Source: Candidatus Bathyarchaeota archaeon (GTDB lineage Archaea > Thermoproteota > Bathyarchaeia > Bathyarchaeales > Bathycorpusculaceae). Taken from it: 41,652 nt of DNA. This document shows, one piece after another, positions 8,136 through 16,117 of the stretch (position 1 is the stretch's first letter; every line of letters starts with the position of its first letter). The position numbers and the translations under genes are program-made. Location: positions 1 to 41,652 of the forward strand of contig JADGNF010000028.1 in NCBI GenBank assembly GCA_017883615.1, in the 5' to 3' direction. The notes under the pieces were generated by a model that was not told the origin of the DNA, did not search any database, and saw only the letters and a list, made by a program, of their open reading frames with translations.

Positions 8136-8567
8136 TTATGGTTTATACAAAAATGTTTCCAGCAGCCAGTCGTGTGGTGCCGCTTTCTGCATGAAAACGC
8201 TAAGCTTGTTTTCACCCAAGCCTAAGCAGAAAACTTTGAGGTTTTTTCCTTCAACAACTATGTTTTCGATCGTCCCCAAACCCAGCGACTCCATCATCAT
8301 CTTCGAGCTTTCAAAAGCCTGGGACGACATTATAGCGTATTCCACAATTTTTTCGGGTTCGTGCAGGTCTACTGTGGCATTGGATTCGCCCCGCAAGATA
8401 TAGCCAAGCACGTCAGGGTTCTTGCGGATTTCCTGAGCAGAAGCAAACAAACTTTCATAATGCAAATCCTCGTTGTTGACCTTTGTTGGGTCCGGGATTT
8501 CCGAAGCCGAAATCACTATGTCTTCATCGCCCATCATGTTTTCAGAAACGTCCTTTTTCTTAACCAC
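8136..8567 (-). CDS. Roadblock/LC7-like protein
   Basis: A 143-residue soluble protein. After a charged N-terminus of about 45 residues, the remainder (GYILRGESNATVDLHEPEK through to the VFCLGLGENKLSVFM strand and a final helix) follows the pattern of a roadblock/LC7 fold, a small-GTPase-linked dimerisation module widespread in archaea. It is the third gene of a set with the next two upstream: the start (GTG 8567) falls two bases after the neighbour's stop, and the GAGGAG ending that gene serves as ribosome site. The fold call is by pattern, so moderate. Confidence 0.7.
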   Translation of the reverse strand: MVKKKDVSENMMGDEDIVISASEIPDPTKVNNEDLHYESLFASAQEIRKNPDVLGYILRGESNATVDLHEPEKIVEYAIMSSQAFESSKMMMESLGLGTIENIVVEGKNLKVFCLGLGENKLSVFMQKAAPHDWLLETFLYKP

Positions 8568-8569
8568 AC

Positions 8570-9757
8570 TTACTCCTCCACAACCGGCTTAACAACAACT
8601 AACGCGCCTTTCTTAATCTGCAGCGCCTGTTGAATCTTCTCCGGCAACTGAATTATGCCCTTGCCTTCCAAATCCGAACCCTTCATAGGCTTAAATTTGC
8701 AGACAAGTTTCCGTCCAGCCACCGTTTCTTCGATCGTAATCTGCTCGATTTTCTTGTCGCCAAATAGCTCCTGCCACTGAACCAATATTCCAGTGTCAAC
8801 CCGCGCGAAATCGTTACCTCCTAAGAGACCGCCCATTCCGCCGGCGTTTTCCACTATGAATTGGTTAACGGGAATATTCGGGGTCGAAAAGTGGCCCTGA
8901 CGGCCACCAAACGATTCTGGTTTTTGCGCCGTGGGTTTAGCTTCGGGGATTATTATCTTGTCAGGTTGGTTAGAGGTTGAAGTCTCGATTTCTGTGGGGT
9001 CTGATATAGGTTTTATCAGTATTTTCGCACCTTTTTTTATGCCTAACTCAGTCTGGATTTTATCGGACAATTGAACAATTCCTTTGCCTTCAAACTTTGA
9101 CTCTTTGAAGGGCTTAAATTGACAAACCACACACTTGTGTGTAAGTGGGTTCTCAACTGAGATCTTAGTGATCTGATCATTGCCAAAAGTTTCGTTCCAT
9201 TGCGCAATCAAAGCCGTATCAAGTAGAACGATGTCACTGTCTTTTAGGAAAGAACCAAAACCAAAGTTTTCTACTGTGAATGGAACTCGCTTCAACTCTG
9301 ACGGCTTTGGTGCATAGATTTCCGGACTTGAAATTCTTTGCGGCTTAAGTTCCGGTGTGGGAAGAGGTTCTTTGGCGTTACCTTGGGACGGATACATCTG
9401 CTCTACAAGACGCAACATAGTTGGAATCATTATTCTGGTCAAGTTGGTTACAGTTTTCTCGTCCACTTCGTTGGACGCTACGTTAGCAATGTAAAAATCC
9501 TGAAACCGCGTAATGTTTGCGCGGGCTTTTTGTCCCTTGAAGGAAACCGATTCCAAGTCGCCTAAGACATTTGATTTCTCGGTTAAGTTCCTAAAACTTT
9601 CTTGTACGTTGTTAATGGCTATTTGCGGCGTGTTCTGGTCTTGTGCAACGACTTCGCCGTTTGCTCTAAAAATGAAGGTATTGGTAACGTCTGGGCAGAC
9701 GTTTTTTATCTCACCCAAAGCGTTTCTAAGGGCGAAGGCACTTGCTTGGTTGCTCAT
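8570..9757 (-). CDS. Roadblock-like domain fused to two tandem copies of a ~93-residue domain
   Basis: A 395-residue protein from ATG 9757, chosen because GGAG (9768-9771) lies ten bases before it; an in-frame start at 9781 has none. Residues about 1-120 look like a roadblock/LC7 domain (TFIFRANGEVVAQD). Two homologous domains follow, at about 160-252 and 300-392, joined by Pro/Ser/Thr-rich linkers. Each reads VENxG...DT(A/G)(L/I)..QW.E.FG, then (V/L)VC.FKP, EGKGI(V/I)QL, and ends in IKKGA. The EGKG-I-QLP-I...L.IKKGA part resembles a swapped-hairpin/AbrB-like beta barrel. Middle gene of a three-gene set; likely a scaffold that dimerises through the roadblock fold. No enzyme motif is seen. Confidence 0.8.
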   Translation of the reverse strand: MSNQASAFALRNALGEIKNVCPDVTNTFIFRANGEVVAQDQNTPQIAINNVQESFRNLTEKSNVLGDLESVSFKGQKARANITRFQDFYIANVASNEVDEKTVTNLTRIMIPTMLRLVEQMYPSQGNAKEPLPTPELKPQRISSPEIYAPKPSELKRVPFTVENFGFGSFLKDSDIVLLDTALIAQWNETFGNDQITKISVENPLTHKCVVCQFKPFKESKFEGKGIVQLSDKIQTELGIKKGAKILIKPISDPTEIETSTSNQPDKIIIPEAKPTAQKPESFGGRQGHFSTPNIPVNQFIVENAGGMGGLLGGNDFARVDTGILVQWQELFGDKKIEQITIEETVAGRKLVCKFKPMKGSDLEGKGIIQLPEKIQQALQIKKGALVVVKPVVEE

Positions 9758-9788
9758 TCCAGCGGGTCTCCTTTCATCCATTCAGCGC

Positions 9789-10214
9789 CTAAGATAGTTT
9801 GAACAGGATTCGTTCTGGGACGCCTTCGTTTTCCACCACGAGGTACTTGAGTCCGTCAGTATCGCCAAGTTGATCAAGCCATTTGAGAGCTTCACGCGCT
9901 TTTTGCAAAACGAGCAAGCGTTCTTGGAAGCTGCGCACGACCTGTTCTATGGCGGTTAATTCGTGGAAGGGGTTAGCGTCCAGGATAATGTTTAGGCTGC
10001 CGACGTTTACTTCGCCCAGCGATTCTGTTTGGCCTTTTTTGCCGGCAAGTTTGAGGACGACTTCCCGGATCTTTTTGCTTTTCTCGGCTAAGATGCGGAT
10101 TTCGTCTAAGCGCCGCAGGTACTCTCCGAGGGTGCTTTTGGTGTCGCCTATTTCTTTGTCGAGGCGTTCGGCTAATTGTTCGGCTGATTGGTATTCTTTT
10201 ATTTCAACGACCAT
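9789..10214 (-). CDS. Coiled-coil protein, first of the roadblock gene set
   Basis: A 141-residue soluble protein, not recognised. Two heptad-rich helical stretches (about 8-58 and 85-115) flank a short beta-like segment (GEVNVGSLNIILDAN), and the C-terminus ends in VPERILFKLS. ATG 10214 is preceded by AGGAG. It runs 31 bases ahead of the roadblock-fusion gene on the same strand, so the three genes probably form a complex. The pilin gene ends about 110 bases upstream on the same strand, so the promoter may be shared or separate. Confidence 0.75.
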   Translation of the reverse strand: MVVEIKEYQSAEQLAERLDKEIGDTKSTLGEYLRRLDEIRILAEKSKKIREVVLKLAGKKGQTESLGEVNVGSLNIILDANPFHELTAIEQVVRSFQERLLVLQKAREALKWLDQLGDTDGLKYLVVENEGVPERILFKLS

Positions 10215-10322
10215 GAGTTTTTTCTCCTATCAAGTTATTGGGAAACAAAGGAAAGGGAAGTTAGGTGAAAAGTCCGTTTCCACCCTCTGCCCCAAATTCA
10301 CTAAATTTCTAAAGCTGGATGT

Positions 10323-10772
10323 TTAAGATGGGTTGCTGAATGATGCTGTGTTGACGGTATTGGTGCCTTTTGTGGTAGACAGCTTTACTTGATATTCGGT
10401 GCCTGAAACTAATGTGGTTCCTGTCAAAGTAACAGTCATAGTGCTTCCTTTAGGAAGGGTGAAGTTTCCGACTGGTGTTAGGTTGCATGTCATTCCAGAC
10501 GAAACGTCATTCCCGTTCACGAATGCATTTCGTATGGTTATTGCGCCGTTGCCAGTATTCTGAACTGTAACAACTATTGCATTGGTACCACTATTGAAGC
10601 CGATGTTTGTGATTTGTACTTGCTCTGCACTGCCCATCAAGCTAGTCGTCATTCCACCCATCCAGGCAGCAACGACAACGCTGACGGCTACGGTGACAGC
10701 AATGAGGATAATCGATGCGACTACGGGGCTAAGGGCTTTCGCGTTTTTCTTTATGGTCCTAAAGTTTTTCAT
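10323..10772 (-). CDS. Archaeal type IV pilin-like protein with class III signal
   Basis: A 149-residue surface protein. The N-terminus KKNAKALSPVVASIILIAV is the archaeal pilin signature: a basic segment, a prepilin-peptidase site just before LSPVV, then a hydrophobic helix of about 20 residues that forms the pilus core. The remainder is Thr/Asn/Gly-rich beta structure (ITNIGFNSGTNAIVVTVQNTG). ATG 10772 is chosen because GGAGG (10784-10788) precedes it by 11 bases; upstream in-frame codons encode an unrelated tail. No assembly ATPase is in the window, so it uses machinery encoded elsewhere. Confidence 0.9.
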   Translation of the reverse strand: MKNFRTIKKNAKALSPVVASIILIAVTVAVSVVVAAWMGGMTTSLMGSAEQVQITNIGFNSGTNAIVVTVQNTGNGAITIRNAFVNGNDVSSGMTCNLTPVGNFTLPKGSTMTVTLTGTTLVSGTEYQVKLSTTKGTNTVNTASFSNPS

Positions 10773-10822
10773 TTTCAATTTTTCCTCCGATGTTTTTGTG
10801 TTACTTGAGGAAAGCGAAAGCC

Positions 10823-10848
10823 AATTTAAATCTTGTGTCGCACGACAC
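10823..10848 (-). promoter_or_regulatory. Pilin promoter: TATA box with adjacent palindrome
   Basis: Minus-strand ATTTAAATT (10823-10831) lies about 50 bases before the pilin ATG. Four bases upstream is a perfect inverted repeat, GTGTCG-CA-CGACAC (10835-10848). A symmetric site just upstream of TATA suits an activator or a repressor that blocks TFB. The winged-helix gene immediately upstream is the obvious candidate regulator. Confidence 0.5.
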
Positions 10849-10963
10849 TGTAGTGGTTGTGTGTTGAACAGAGCTACAGCAAAAAAGAAAAATCCCCACG
10901 AAAGGGACACATGCTAAAAAACTGGAAAATAAAGCATACAACTATCAAACTGTCATATGCTTC

Positions 10964-11317
10964 TTATGAAGCTTCGACCGTGTCAAAGAAACCGAGAAGA
11001 AGCTTCGCAACTTTCTCTCCAAGAGGCGTACTCAGATAATACTTCTTGAGAGGATCAATGCGTTCACTTTTTGCTAAACCAAGATCTTCGATTTCAATCA
11101 TTCTTGATCTGAAGGTCCCGTCGCTCAAAGTCAAGTTATTTTCCCGCATGAAGTCTTTAGCGTCTTTCCATTTTCCGCGGTTTATGTAGAGCAGCAAAAG
11201 GCAGTCAATTGCGTGGTCTTTCTCCAACATGGTCTTAATTGCAGACAGCCTTTTGTCTGTCAGGATTTGCTTAACCTTCTCCTCTTCTCCACTTTTTTTC
11301 ATGACTTTCATCTTCAT
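10964..11317 (-). CDS. Winged-helix DNA-binding protein
   Basis: A 117-residue protein with a helix-turn-helix pattern at about 50-85 (DAKDFMRENNLTLSDGTFRSRMIEIEDLGLAKSE) followed by a wing (KKYYLSTPLGEKVAKLL), typical of archaeal ArsR/PadR-like regulators. The basic first 25 residues may be extra. Three in-frame ATGs (11317, 11311, 11302) compete; an AGGA just before the first suits the second best. It lies directly upstream of the pilin gene on the same strand and probably controls it. Confidence 0.8.
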   Translation of the reverse strand: MKMKVMKKSGEEEKVKQILTDKRLSAIKTMLEKDHAIDCLLLLYINRGKWKDAKDFMRENNLTLSDGTFRSRMIEIEDLGLAKSERIDPLKKYYLSTPLGEKVAKLLLGFFDTVEAS

Positions 11318-11612
11318 TCCTGTTTGTGTTTTATTGTTAATGTATTTTCACGAGAGTACATTTAACCTATATTACGAGTTATGAAACATATCAATAGACG
11401 CATCTCTCGGCACTGCGAGCTGCACGGCGAATAGTTTCGGCGAAACCCCCTTATAAACAAATGCCTTGAAATTGCTGTCCAGGCGATTGCTAAACATAAA
11501 AACCGCTGAAAACCAACATTTTACTAAGTGAAATGCCGAAAATGAAAACAAAATTTTTGAATTTTGGCTACCCAGTTTTAAAAAACAAAACTGGGAAAGG
11601 TACAGAATGAAG
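11318..11612. other. Intergenic region, no gene seen
   Basis: The region separates Rpo10 from the winged-helix gene. It contains a minus-strand TATA-like element (TTTATAAG, about 11451-11459), a short hairpin (GTTTC/GAAAC near 11428-11440) and a weak ATGTA/TACAT repeat near 11339-11360. No tRNA or other RNA could be recognised. Confidence 0.35.
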
Positions 11613-11843
11613 CTATCCGAGGTTACGAGCTTCTTTACGTTTTTCGGCTTCTTCGGTAAACCGGAGAATTTCGTCGATGATTTCCACGTTTGACAGAAGC
11701 ATGCGTCTGCAACAGTAGCGTTTTACGCCAAGACTATCCAGAACGTCTTTGGCATTTTCACCTGTTCGGATTCTTCTGGCGAATTCTTCCCATTTGTCGC
11801 CAACGAGTTTGCCGCAGGTGAAGCATCTAACGGGGATAATCAT
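11613..11843 (-). CDS. rpoN: DNA-directed RNA polymerase subunit N (Rpo10)
   Basis: A small structural zinc subunit of the archaeal RNA polymerase assembly platform with Rpo3, Rpo11 and Rpo12. The start [12 protein letters not shown] and the later RYCCRRM give the CxxC...CC zinc site. At 76 residues it is slightly longer than usual because of a charged C-terminal tail. AAGGAG precedes the ATG. It is the last gene of the ribosomal operon, 15 bases after uS9. The Rpo6 (RpoK) gene that often follows is absent. Confidence 0.97.
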   Translation of the reverse strand: MIIPVRCFTCGKLVGDKWEEFARRIRTGENAKDVLDSLGVKRYCCRRMLLSNVEIIDEILRFTEEAEKRKEARNLG

Positions 11844-11858
11844 CGGTTTCTTATCTCC

Positions 11859-12269
11859 TTACCTGTAACTCTTCTGTTCCTTAGATCTTGCGCCTGCACC
11901 GCCGACCTTCTTTGATTCTTTTGCTCTGGCATCGCCAGCAACCATGGTTCGGTCGTATTCGGTAAAGACTGTGCGTAGATGACTGCTCTTGGTCCACTTC
12001 AACAGCCCGTTGGCAATTGCCATTCGTGCTGCCTCCGCTTGACCCATATATCCGCCACCCTGAGCTTTTACGTCCATGTCCAGCTGTTTCCAAACGGAGT
12101 CTCCTGCTTGCAGAAGTGGCTCCATGATCTTTTCGCGGGCAATTGCCGGTTCAAAAATCTCCACTGGTGTTTTGTTTACGCGGACTTTTCCGACGCCTTG
12201 CTTTATGACGGCACGGGCTGTAGCGGTTTTTCTTTTTCCACTTACGACGAGTACTTTCTTACCTGGCAT
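11859..12269 (-). CDS. rps9: Small ribosomal subunit protein uS9
   Basis: A 136-residue protein starting MPGKKVLVVSGKRKTATARA. The conserved GGGYMGQAEAARMAIANGLL block is clear, and the C-terminus ends in basic SKEQKSYR, which reaches the P-site tRNA. ATG 12269 is chosen, two bases after the uL13 stop and with AAGGTG upstream. An upstream TTG-type start would overlap uL13 for no gain. Confidence 0.97.
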   Translation of the reverse strand: MPGKKVLVVSGKRKTATARAVIKQGVGKVRVNKTPVEIFEPAIAREKIMEPLLQAGDSVWKQLDMDVKAQGGGYMGQAEAARMAIANGLLKWTKSSHLRTVFTEYDRTMVAGDARAKESKKVGGAGARSKEQKSYR

Positions 12270-12271
12270 AC

Positions 12272-12718
12272 TTATGCACCTTTGTTCCATCCGATTTCTA
12301 CTGCTAATTCTCCAAGTGTAAAATGAGGCCCAGTTAGCTTGGCTGCGTTAGCTTGCTCAATAGTTTCAAGCGGGCGGTCTTTAAGCTCAAGTGGTATGCC
12401 CAAATATACCTTCAATCGTTTGTAAGCGAGTTTTCCTTTTGGTTGCGCCCATGGCACCATTCCGCGGACTGTTTTGCGGACGATGCGGTCGGGTCTTCGG
12501 CTGTGGAACGGACCGCGGTCTGGAGCTCCTACTTCTAGGAATTTGTGGGCTTCTGCCACCTTGCTTTTTCGTTTGCCGGAGATTATGACTTTTTCGGCGT
12601 TAACTATGATTATTTGTTCGCCATTGAGAAGCCGTTTAGCGATTTTGCTGCACATACGGCCCAAGATGAGGCCTTCGCCGTTTACAACTGCAACTCCGGA
12701 TGTTTTTGCTGCTTGCAT
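12272..12718 (-). CDS. rpl13: Large ribosomal subunit protein uL13
   Basis: A 148-residue archaeal-type uL13 with LGRMCSKIAKRLLNGE, the VNAEKVIISG strand, and RTVRGMVPW-like VRKTVRGMVPWAQPKGK. ATG 12718 has GGTGATAAG just before it and lies four bases after the eL18 stop. Length and order match other archaea. Confidence 0.97.
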   Translation of the reverse strand: MQAAKTSGVAVVNGEGLILGRMCSKIAKRLLNGEQIIIVNAEKVIISGKRKSKVAEAHKFLEVGAPDRGPFHSRRPDRIVRKTVRGMVPWAQPKGKLAYKRLKVYLGIPLELKDRPLETIEQANAAKLTGPHFTLGELAVEIGWNKGA

Positions 12719-12722
12719 CTTA

Positions 12723-13085
12723 TCACCTAATTATGATAACGTTAGAGCCTTGAGGATTCTTTTCTATAAGCTCTGGAATTGAGAGATACTTTGCTTTAAC
12801 GGCTGCCATTTTCTCTTTAGCTTTGTCGGATGCGCCGAACGCTGCAACCGTAACAGCGTGATCCAAGGTTCCTGAAGCAAGAACTTTACCGGGCACAACT
12901 ATGGTAGCGTTCTTTTTGGTGTACCTGTTTATTTTGCTCAGGTTCACCGCGACACGTTGCCTGCTTGGTCTAGCCAAGTTTTCTGCGACGGATAGCCAGA
13001 TACCTGCATCTTTGGCTTTGCTTTGTTTCTTGAGGAATTGAATAAGTTGGATTATTTCTGGATTGGTCGATTTTGTTTCTCTCAT
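12723..13085 (-). CDS. rpl18e: Large ribosomal subunit protein eL18
   Basis: A 120-residue archaeal/eukaryotic-specific protein with TNPEIIQLIQFLKKQSK, the WLSVAENLARPSRQR block and VVPGKVLASGTLDH. Its ATG overlaps the Rpo3 stop (ATGA), so translation is coupled. Confidence 0.97.
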   Translation of the reverse strand: MRETKSTNPEIIQLIQFLKKQSKAKDAGIWLSVAENLARPSRQRVAVNLSKINRYTKKNATIVVPGKVLASGTLDHAVTVAAFGASDKAKEKMAAVKAKYLSIPELIEKNPQGSNVIIIR

Positions 13086-13897
13086 TGTACTTCTACCTTT
13101 AGCTGCTCTTCAAATTCGTTAAGTTGTTTATCCAAAATTTTTGTTGCTTCTTGTAAGACTCTTTCGGGAGTAAGCACACCGTTGGTTTCTATGTTCATTA
13201 TGAAATCGTCCTTTTCCCACCCGACTTGAATGCCCTCTTCTTTTTTGGGGCAAGCTTCCACGCAGTCCATGCAGAGGTTACATGCTAAGAGGTCGCGGAC
13301 ATCGACTTTTTCGCCCTTCATGGCAAGTACTTTCTTGGAGCAGATGTCGGCGCATTTTGTGCAGTCCTCGCATTTTTCTTTGGGAACTTGAATTTTCGGG
13401 TAATATTTGTATGCGCAAACGCAAACGGGTTGCCATTTGGCATGGTTCTTGCCTTGACCCAATCTCGCGTATGCTTCAAGTTTGAGCTTTTGTCCTTTTG
13501 CTAATTTCAGAATTGGGATTTTATCGGAAACGGGCACTACTTCGGAGTTTTCGGAAACTAACTCGCCTGAGTACACCGGTCGGGTGCCTTCGGTGGCTTC
13601 GGCATTTAGTGTAAGCGTAACTCGGCATTGACCGCAGCCAAATTCACTTTTGCATTCGCAATCTTCGGGCAGGCTGTAGTTATCTAGATCAGTTTTCAAC
13701 GGAACAAGACCTAGTCTGTGGGCGATCATTTCATCCTGTAGAATCGAAGAATTCTCAATCATAACAACTTCGTCAATAGCCATAGCTGGAACTTCAGCTA
13801 GTCCGATGCGTCGCAGAGCATTCATTAAAGGAACGTCTGCGCCTTTGACGGCGATTCGAATGGTCGTTGCGTCTTTTTCGAGCACTTCAATTTTCAC
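13082..13897 (-). CDS. rpoD: RNA polymerase subunit D (Rpo3) with two Fe-S cluster motifs
   Basis: An assembly-platform subunit, equivalent to bacterial alpha and eukaryotic Rpb3. The alpha-like dimerisation region (PLMNALRRIGLAEVPAMAID) starts at about 23. An insert carries Cys 176/179/182/186 and Cys 206/209/212/216, two complete C-x2-C-x2-C-x3-C ferredoxin motifs, as in the cluster-bearing Rpo3 of some archaea. A further set at Cys 80/82/88/91 could bind zinc. At 271 residues it is full length. The start is GTG, with GTGGAG upstream. About 100 bases without a gene separate it from uS11. Confidence 0.97.
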   Translation of the reverse strand: MKIEVLEKDATTIRIAVKGADVPLMNALRRIGLAEVPAMAIDEVVMIENSSILQDEMIAHRLGLVPLKTDLDNYSLPEDCECKSEFGCGQCRVTLTLNAEATEGTRPVYSGELVSENSEVVPVSDKIPILKLAKGQKLKLEAYARLGQGKNHAKWQPVCVCAYKYYPKIQVPKEKCEDCTKCADICSKKVLAMKGEKVDVRDLLACNLCMDCVEACPKKEEGIQVGWEKDDFIMNIETNGVLTPERVLQEATKILDKQLNEFEEQLKVEVQ

Positions 13898-13999
13898 TTA
13901 CTTACACTCCACAAGTGACCGTGACAAAGCGTTGTCGATTGACAAAGCTGTGGTGGTTTTATTTCAATTTTTCTATGAATGAAAGGGAAAGTTAGGCGA

Positions 14000-14404
14000 C
14001 TATACGCGTCTGCCTCTTCTGCCGCCTGGTCTGCGTGTGCCGTCGTGTGGGATGGGTGTGACTTCTTCGATGCGTTCGATGCGGAATCCGAAGCGGGCAA
14101 AGGCTCTGATGGCTGCTTGTGCGCCTGGTCCGGGCGTTCGTGGTCCGGAGCCGCCTGGAGCGCGGACTTTAATGTGGATGGCGGTTATGCCTTTGTCTCT
14201 TGCGACTTCTGCTGCTCCGGTTGCTGCGCGCATGGCTGCGTATGGTGAGGATTCCATGCGGTCTGCTTTGACGAACATGCCTCCGCTTGTGCGGGCGATG
14301 GTTTCTGCGCCTGATATGTCAGTTATGTGGATTAAGGTATTGTTGTAGGAGCTGAAGATGTGGACTACGCCCCACTTCTCGTTACGTTTGCTGCTACCGC
14401 TCAA
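14000..14404 (-). CDS. rps11: Small ribosomal subunit protein uS11
   Basis: A 134-residue protein with [19 protein letters not shown], the [22 protein letters not shown] core and a C-terminus rich in Arg/Gly. It begins at a TTG overlapping the uS4 stop (TTGA), so translation is coupled. Confidence 0.97.
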   Translation of the reverse strand: MSGSSKRNEKWGVVHIFSSYNNTLIHITDISGAETIARTSGGMFVKADRMESSPYAAMRAATGAAEVARDKGITAIHIKVRAPGGSGPRTPGPGAQAAIRAFARFGFRIERIEEVTPIPHDGTRRPGGRRGRRV

Positions 14405-14988
14405 AATCTACCGCCTCTTCCGCCTCTGCGTCTGTCGCGTTGTTGAGGAATCTGGCGTGGTTTAACCACAACGGTCATTGCAACGCGGGTTGGATGCGCT
14501 ACGTCAATGAATTGGCTGTCAGCTGCATAGTTGAGGGTTTTTTCTTCTTCGCGTGAGACAAGGTATCCTGGAACGGTGACTCTTTTTCCATCCAGCGCTA
14601 TGTGTCTGTGTGTAATTAGTTGCCTTGCTTGGTGAACGGTTTTTGTTAAGGTCTTTCTGAAAACTAAAGTTTGAAGTCTGCGTTCCAGAAGGTCTTCAAT
14701 GGATAAGTCCAACACGTCGTCTAGCACGGCCGTTTCTTGGAGGATGCCGATCTTCTTCAGACGGGTAAGGAGTTCATTTTCCATTTTCATACGTTCCTCC
14801 GCGGGTCTACCGATGAGTGAACGTGCGATTCCTCTGAATTTGCTAAGTTGGGTTTCGTGTCGCCAAAGTTCATGCTTGTTTCGCAAGCCGTAAGTGCCTA
14901 GGAGTTTAAGTTCTTCGTCTAGGATGTCTTTGCGCCAGGGGAAACGTGGAGTATCGAACTTTCTTCTTTGCCTTTTAGGATCGCCCAT
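14401..14988 (-). CDS. rps4: Small ribosomal subunit protein uS4
   Basis: A primary 16S-binding protein of 195 residues. [18 protein letters not shown] is the archaeal N-terminus, and the S4 RNA-binding domain is at about 103-165 ([31 protein letters not shown]). The C-terminus is a Gly/Arg-rich tail ([10 protein letters not shown]). Two bases separate its ATG from the uS13 stop. Confidence 0.97.
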   Translation of the reverse strand: MGDPKRQRRKFDTPRFPWRKDILDEELKLLGTYGLRNKHELWRHETQLSKFRGIARSLIGRPAEERMKMENELLTRLKKIGILQETAVLDDVLDLSIEDLLERRLQTLVFRKTLTKTVHQARQLITHRHIALDGKRVTVPGYLVSREEEKTLNYAADSQFIDVAHPTRVAMTVVVKPRQIPQQRDRRRGGRGGRF

Positions 14989-14990
14989 GT

Positions 14991-15491
14991 TTATTTGCCT
15001 CCTTCAGCTGCTGCTGGGGCGCCGCCAGGTTTGCCACCCATGAGGGTCTTCTTCTTGACGCCCAAGGATTTACCTGATCTGCCCGTGGTCTTGGTTCTTT
15101 GTCCGCGAACTTTGAGACCATATGCGTGGCGGTATCCGCGCCATGACCGGATGTTTTTGGCGTCGTCTATGTCAGTTTTGGTTCTCAGAACAAGGTCTGC
15201 ACTTATCAGGTGTAGGTCTTTTCCCGAGTCTGAGTCTTTTCTGCGATTAAACATCCATGTGGGTAAGTTGTATTTGGCTGGGTCTTTGACGATTTCCTCG
15301 ATTTTGGATATGTCTGCCTCTGTGAGGAAGCCTGCCCGCAAATCGGGGCTGATACCAGCCTTCTTGAGTACCGCGTTGGAGATGCTAAGGCTTACGCCTT
15401 TGATGTTGGTTACGGCGTAGCCGACTTTCAGAGTACCTGCTGAATCGGAACCCAAGATACGAACGATGTGACGAAATTCCTGAGATGACAT
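14991..15491 (-). CDS. rps13: Small ribosomal subunit protein uS13
   Basis: First gene of the operon. A 166-residue protein with FRHIVRILGSDSAGTLKVGYAV, the helix-hairpin-helix block, and the terminal RGYRHAYGLKVRGQRTKTTGR signature. An Ala/Gly/Lys-rich tail of about 15 residues (GGAPAAAEGGK) follows. The promoter lies about 50 bases upstream. Confidence 0.97.
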   Translation of the reverse strand: MSSQEFRHIVRILGSDSAGTLKVGYAVTNIKGVSLSISNAVLKKAGISPDLRAGFLTEADISKIEEIVKDPAKYNLPTWMFNRRKDSDSGKDLHLISADLVLRTKTDIDDAKNIRSWRGYRHAYGLKVRGQRTKTTGRSGKSLGVKKKTLMGGKPGGAPAAAEGGK

Positions 15492-15537
15492 CTATTTTTC
15501 ATCCGTTTAGCTTGAAGCATATACGAAATGAGTCAGT

Positions 15538-15550
15538 ATTTATTTAAACC
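15538..15550 (-). promoter_or_regulatory. TATA box of the ribosomal protein operon
   Basis: Minus-strand GGTTTAAATAAAT with a purine-rich AAGGAAGG just upstream as BRE-like sequence. It lies about 50 bases before the uS13 ATG and is the strongest-looking promoter of the window. Confidence 0.7.
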
Positions 15551-15770
15551 TTCCTTTTACAAAAGAAGTATCATTAAACAAAACTGCACATTGGATGCTT
15601 AATGCTCAAATCGTAAACCCGCCTAAGGCTGATTCTTGAGTAATCAGCAGCCACAGGAATCTGGGAAATTTTATCCTCAAAACCGCTTCAGGCATCCAAC
15701 AGTTTTCGGGTTTTGGGAGGCTAAGCCTAAAATAAAATGACACCCCAGTTAACGAAGAGAAAAAGGTACA

Positions 15771-16043
15771 ATGAACTTCATCACAATAATTGGGTTAGTC
15801 GCAGCCATATTCACGACCGTTTCGCTATTTCCTCAATTGCTGAAATCTTGGAGGACACGGTTCAAACCCACAACGGATAACACCCTAACATCGTATTCGA
15901 TGCTGTTCTGTGTGGGCATCTTCCTCTGGTTAGTCTACGGCATTTATTTGGCGGATTTGCCAATGATTGTGGCGAACTCGCTAAGTTTTCTACAGGGCTT
16001 TGTGATTTTGATGATTCAGGTTCGCCGACTGAAACTTAAGTGA
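15771..16043 (+). CDS. SemiSWEET sugar transporter (PQ-loop/MtN3)
   Basis: A 90-residue, three-helix membrane protein with the PQ motif at 21-22 (SLFPQLLKSWRT), conserved Trp/Tyr in helix 2 and the Asn of helix 3 (MIVANSLSFLQG). These are hallmarks of SemiSWEET transporters, which dimerise to carry sugars. Length is normal. ATG 15771 has AAAGGT close before it. A single gene divergent from the ribosomal operon. Confidence 0.9.
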   Translation: MNFITIIGLVAAIFTTVSLFPQLLKSWRTRFKPTTDNTLTSYSMLFCVGIFLWLVYGIYLADLPMIVANSLSFLQGFVILMIQVRRLKLK

Positions 16044-16117
16044 CTATAGGGAAACCATTCAGACCTCCTCTACTTCTCCAGTTTTCAACATCTAATGGCA
16101 GATTATGTTAATTGTCA

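Noticed and set aside
7982-8194. 70-residue plus-strand frame
   Set aside because: Overlaps the roadblock-like gene on the other strand, has no ribosome site and no recognisable pattern.
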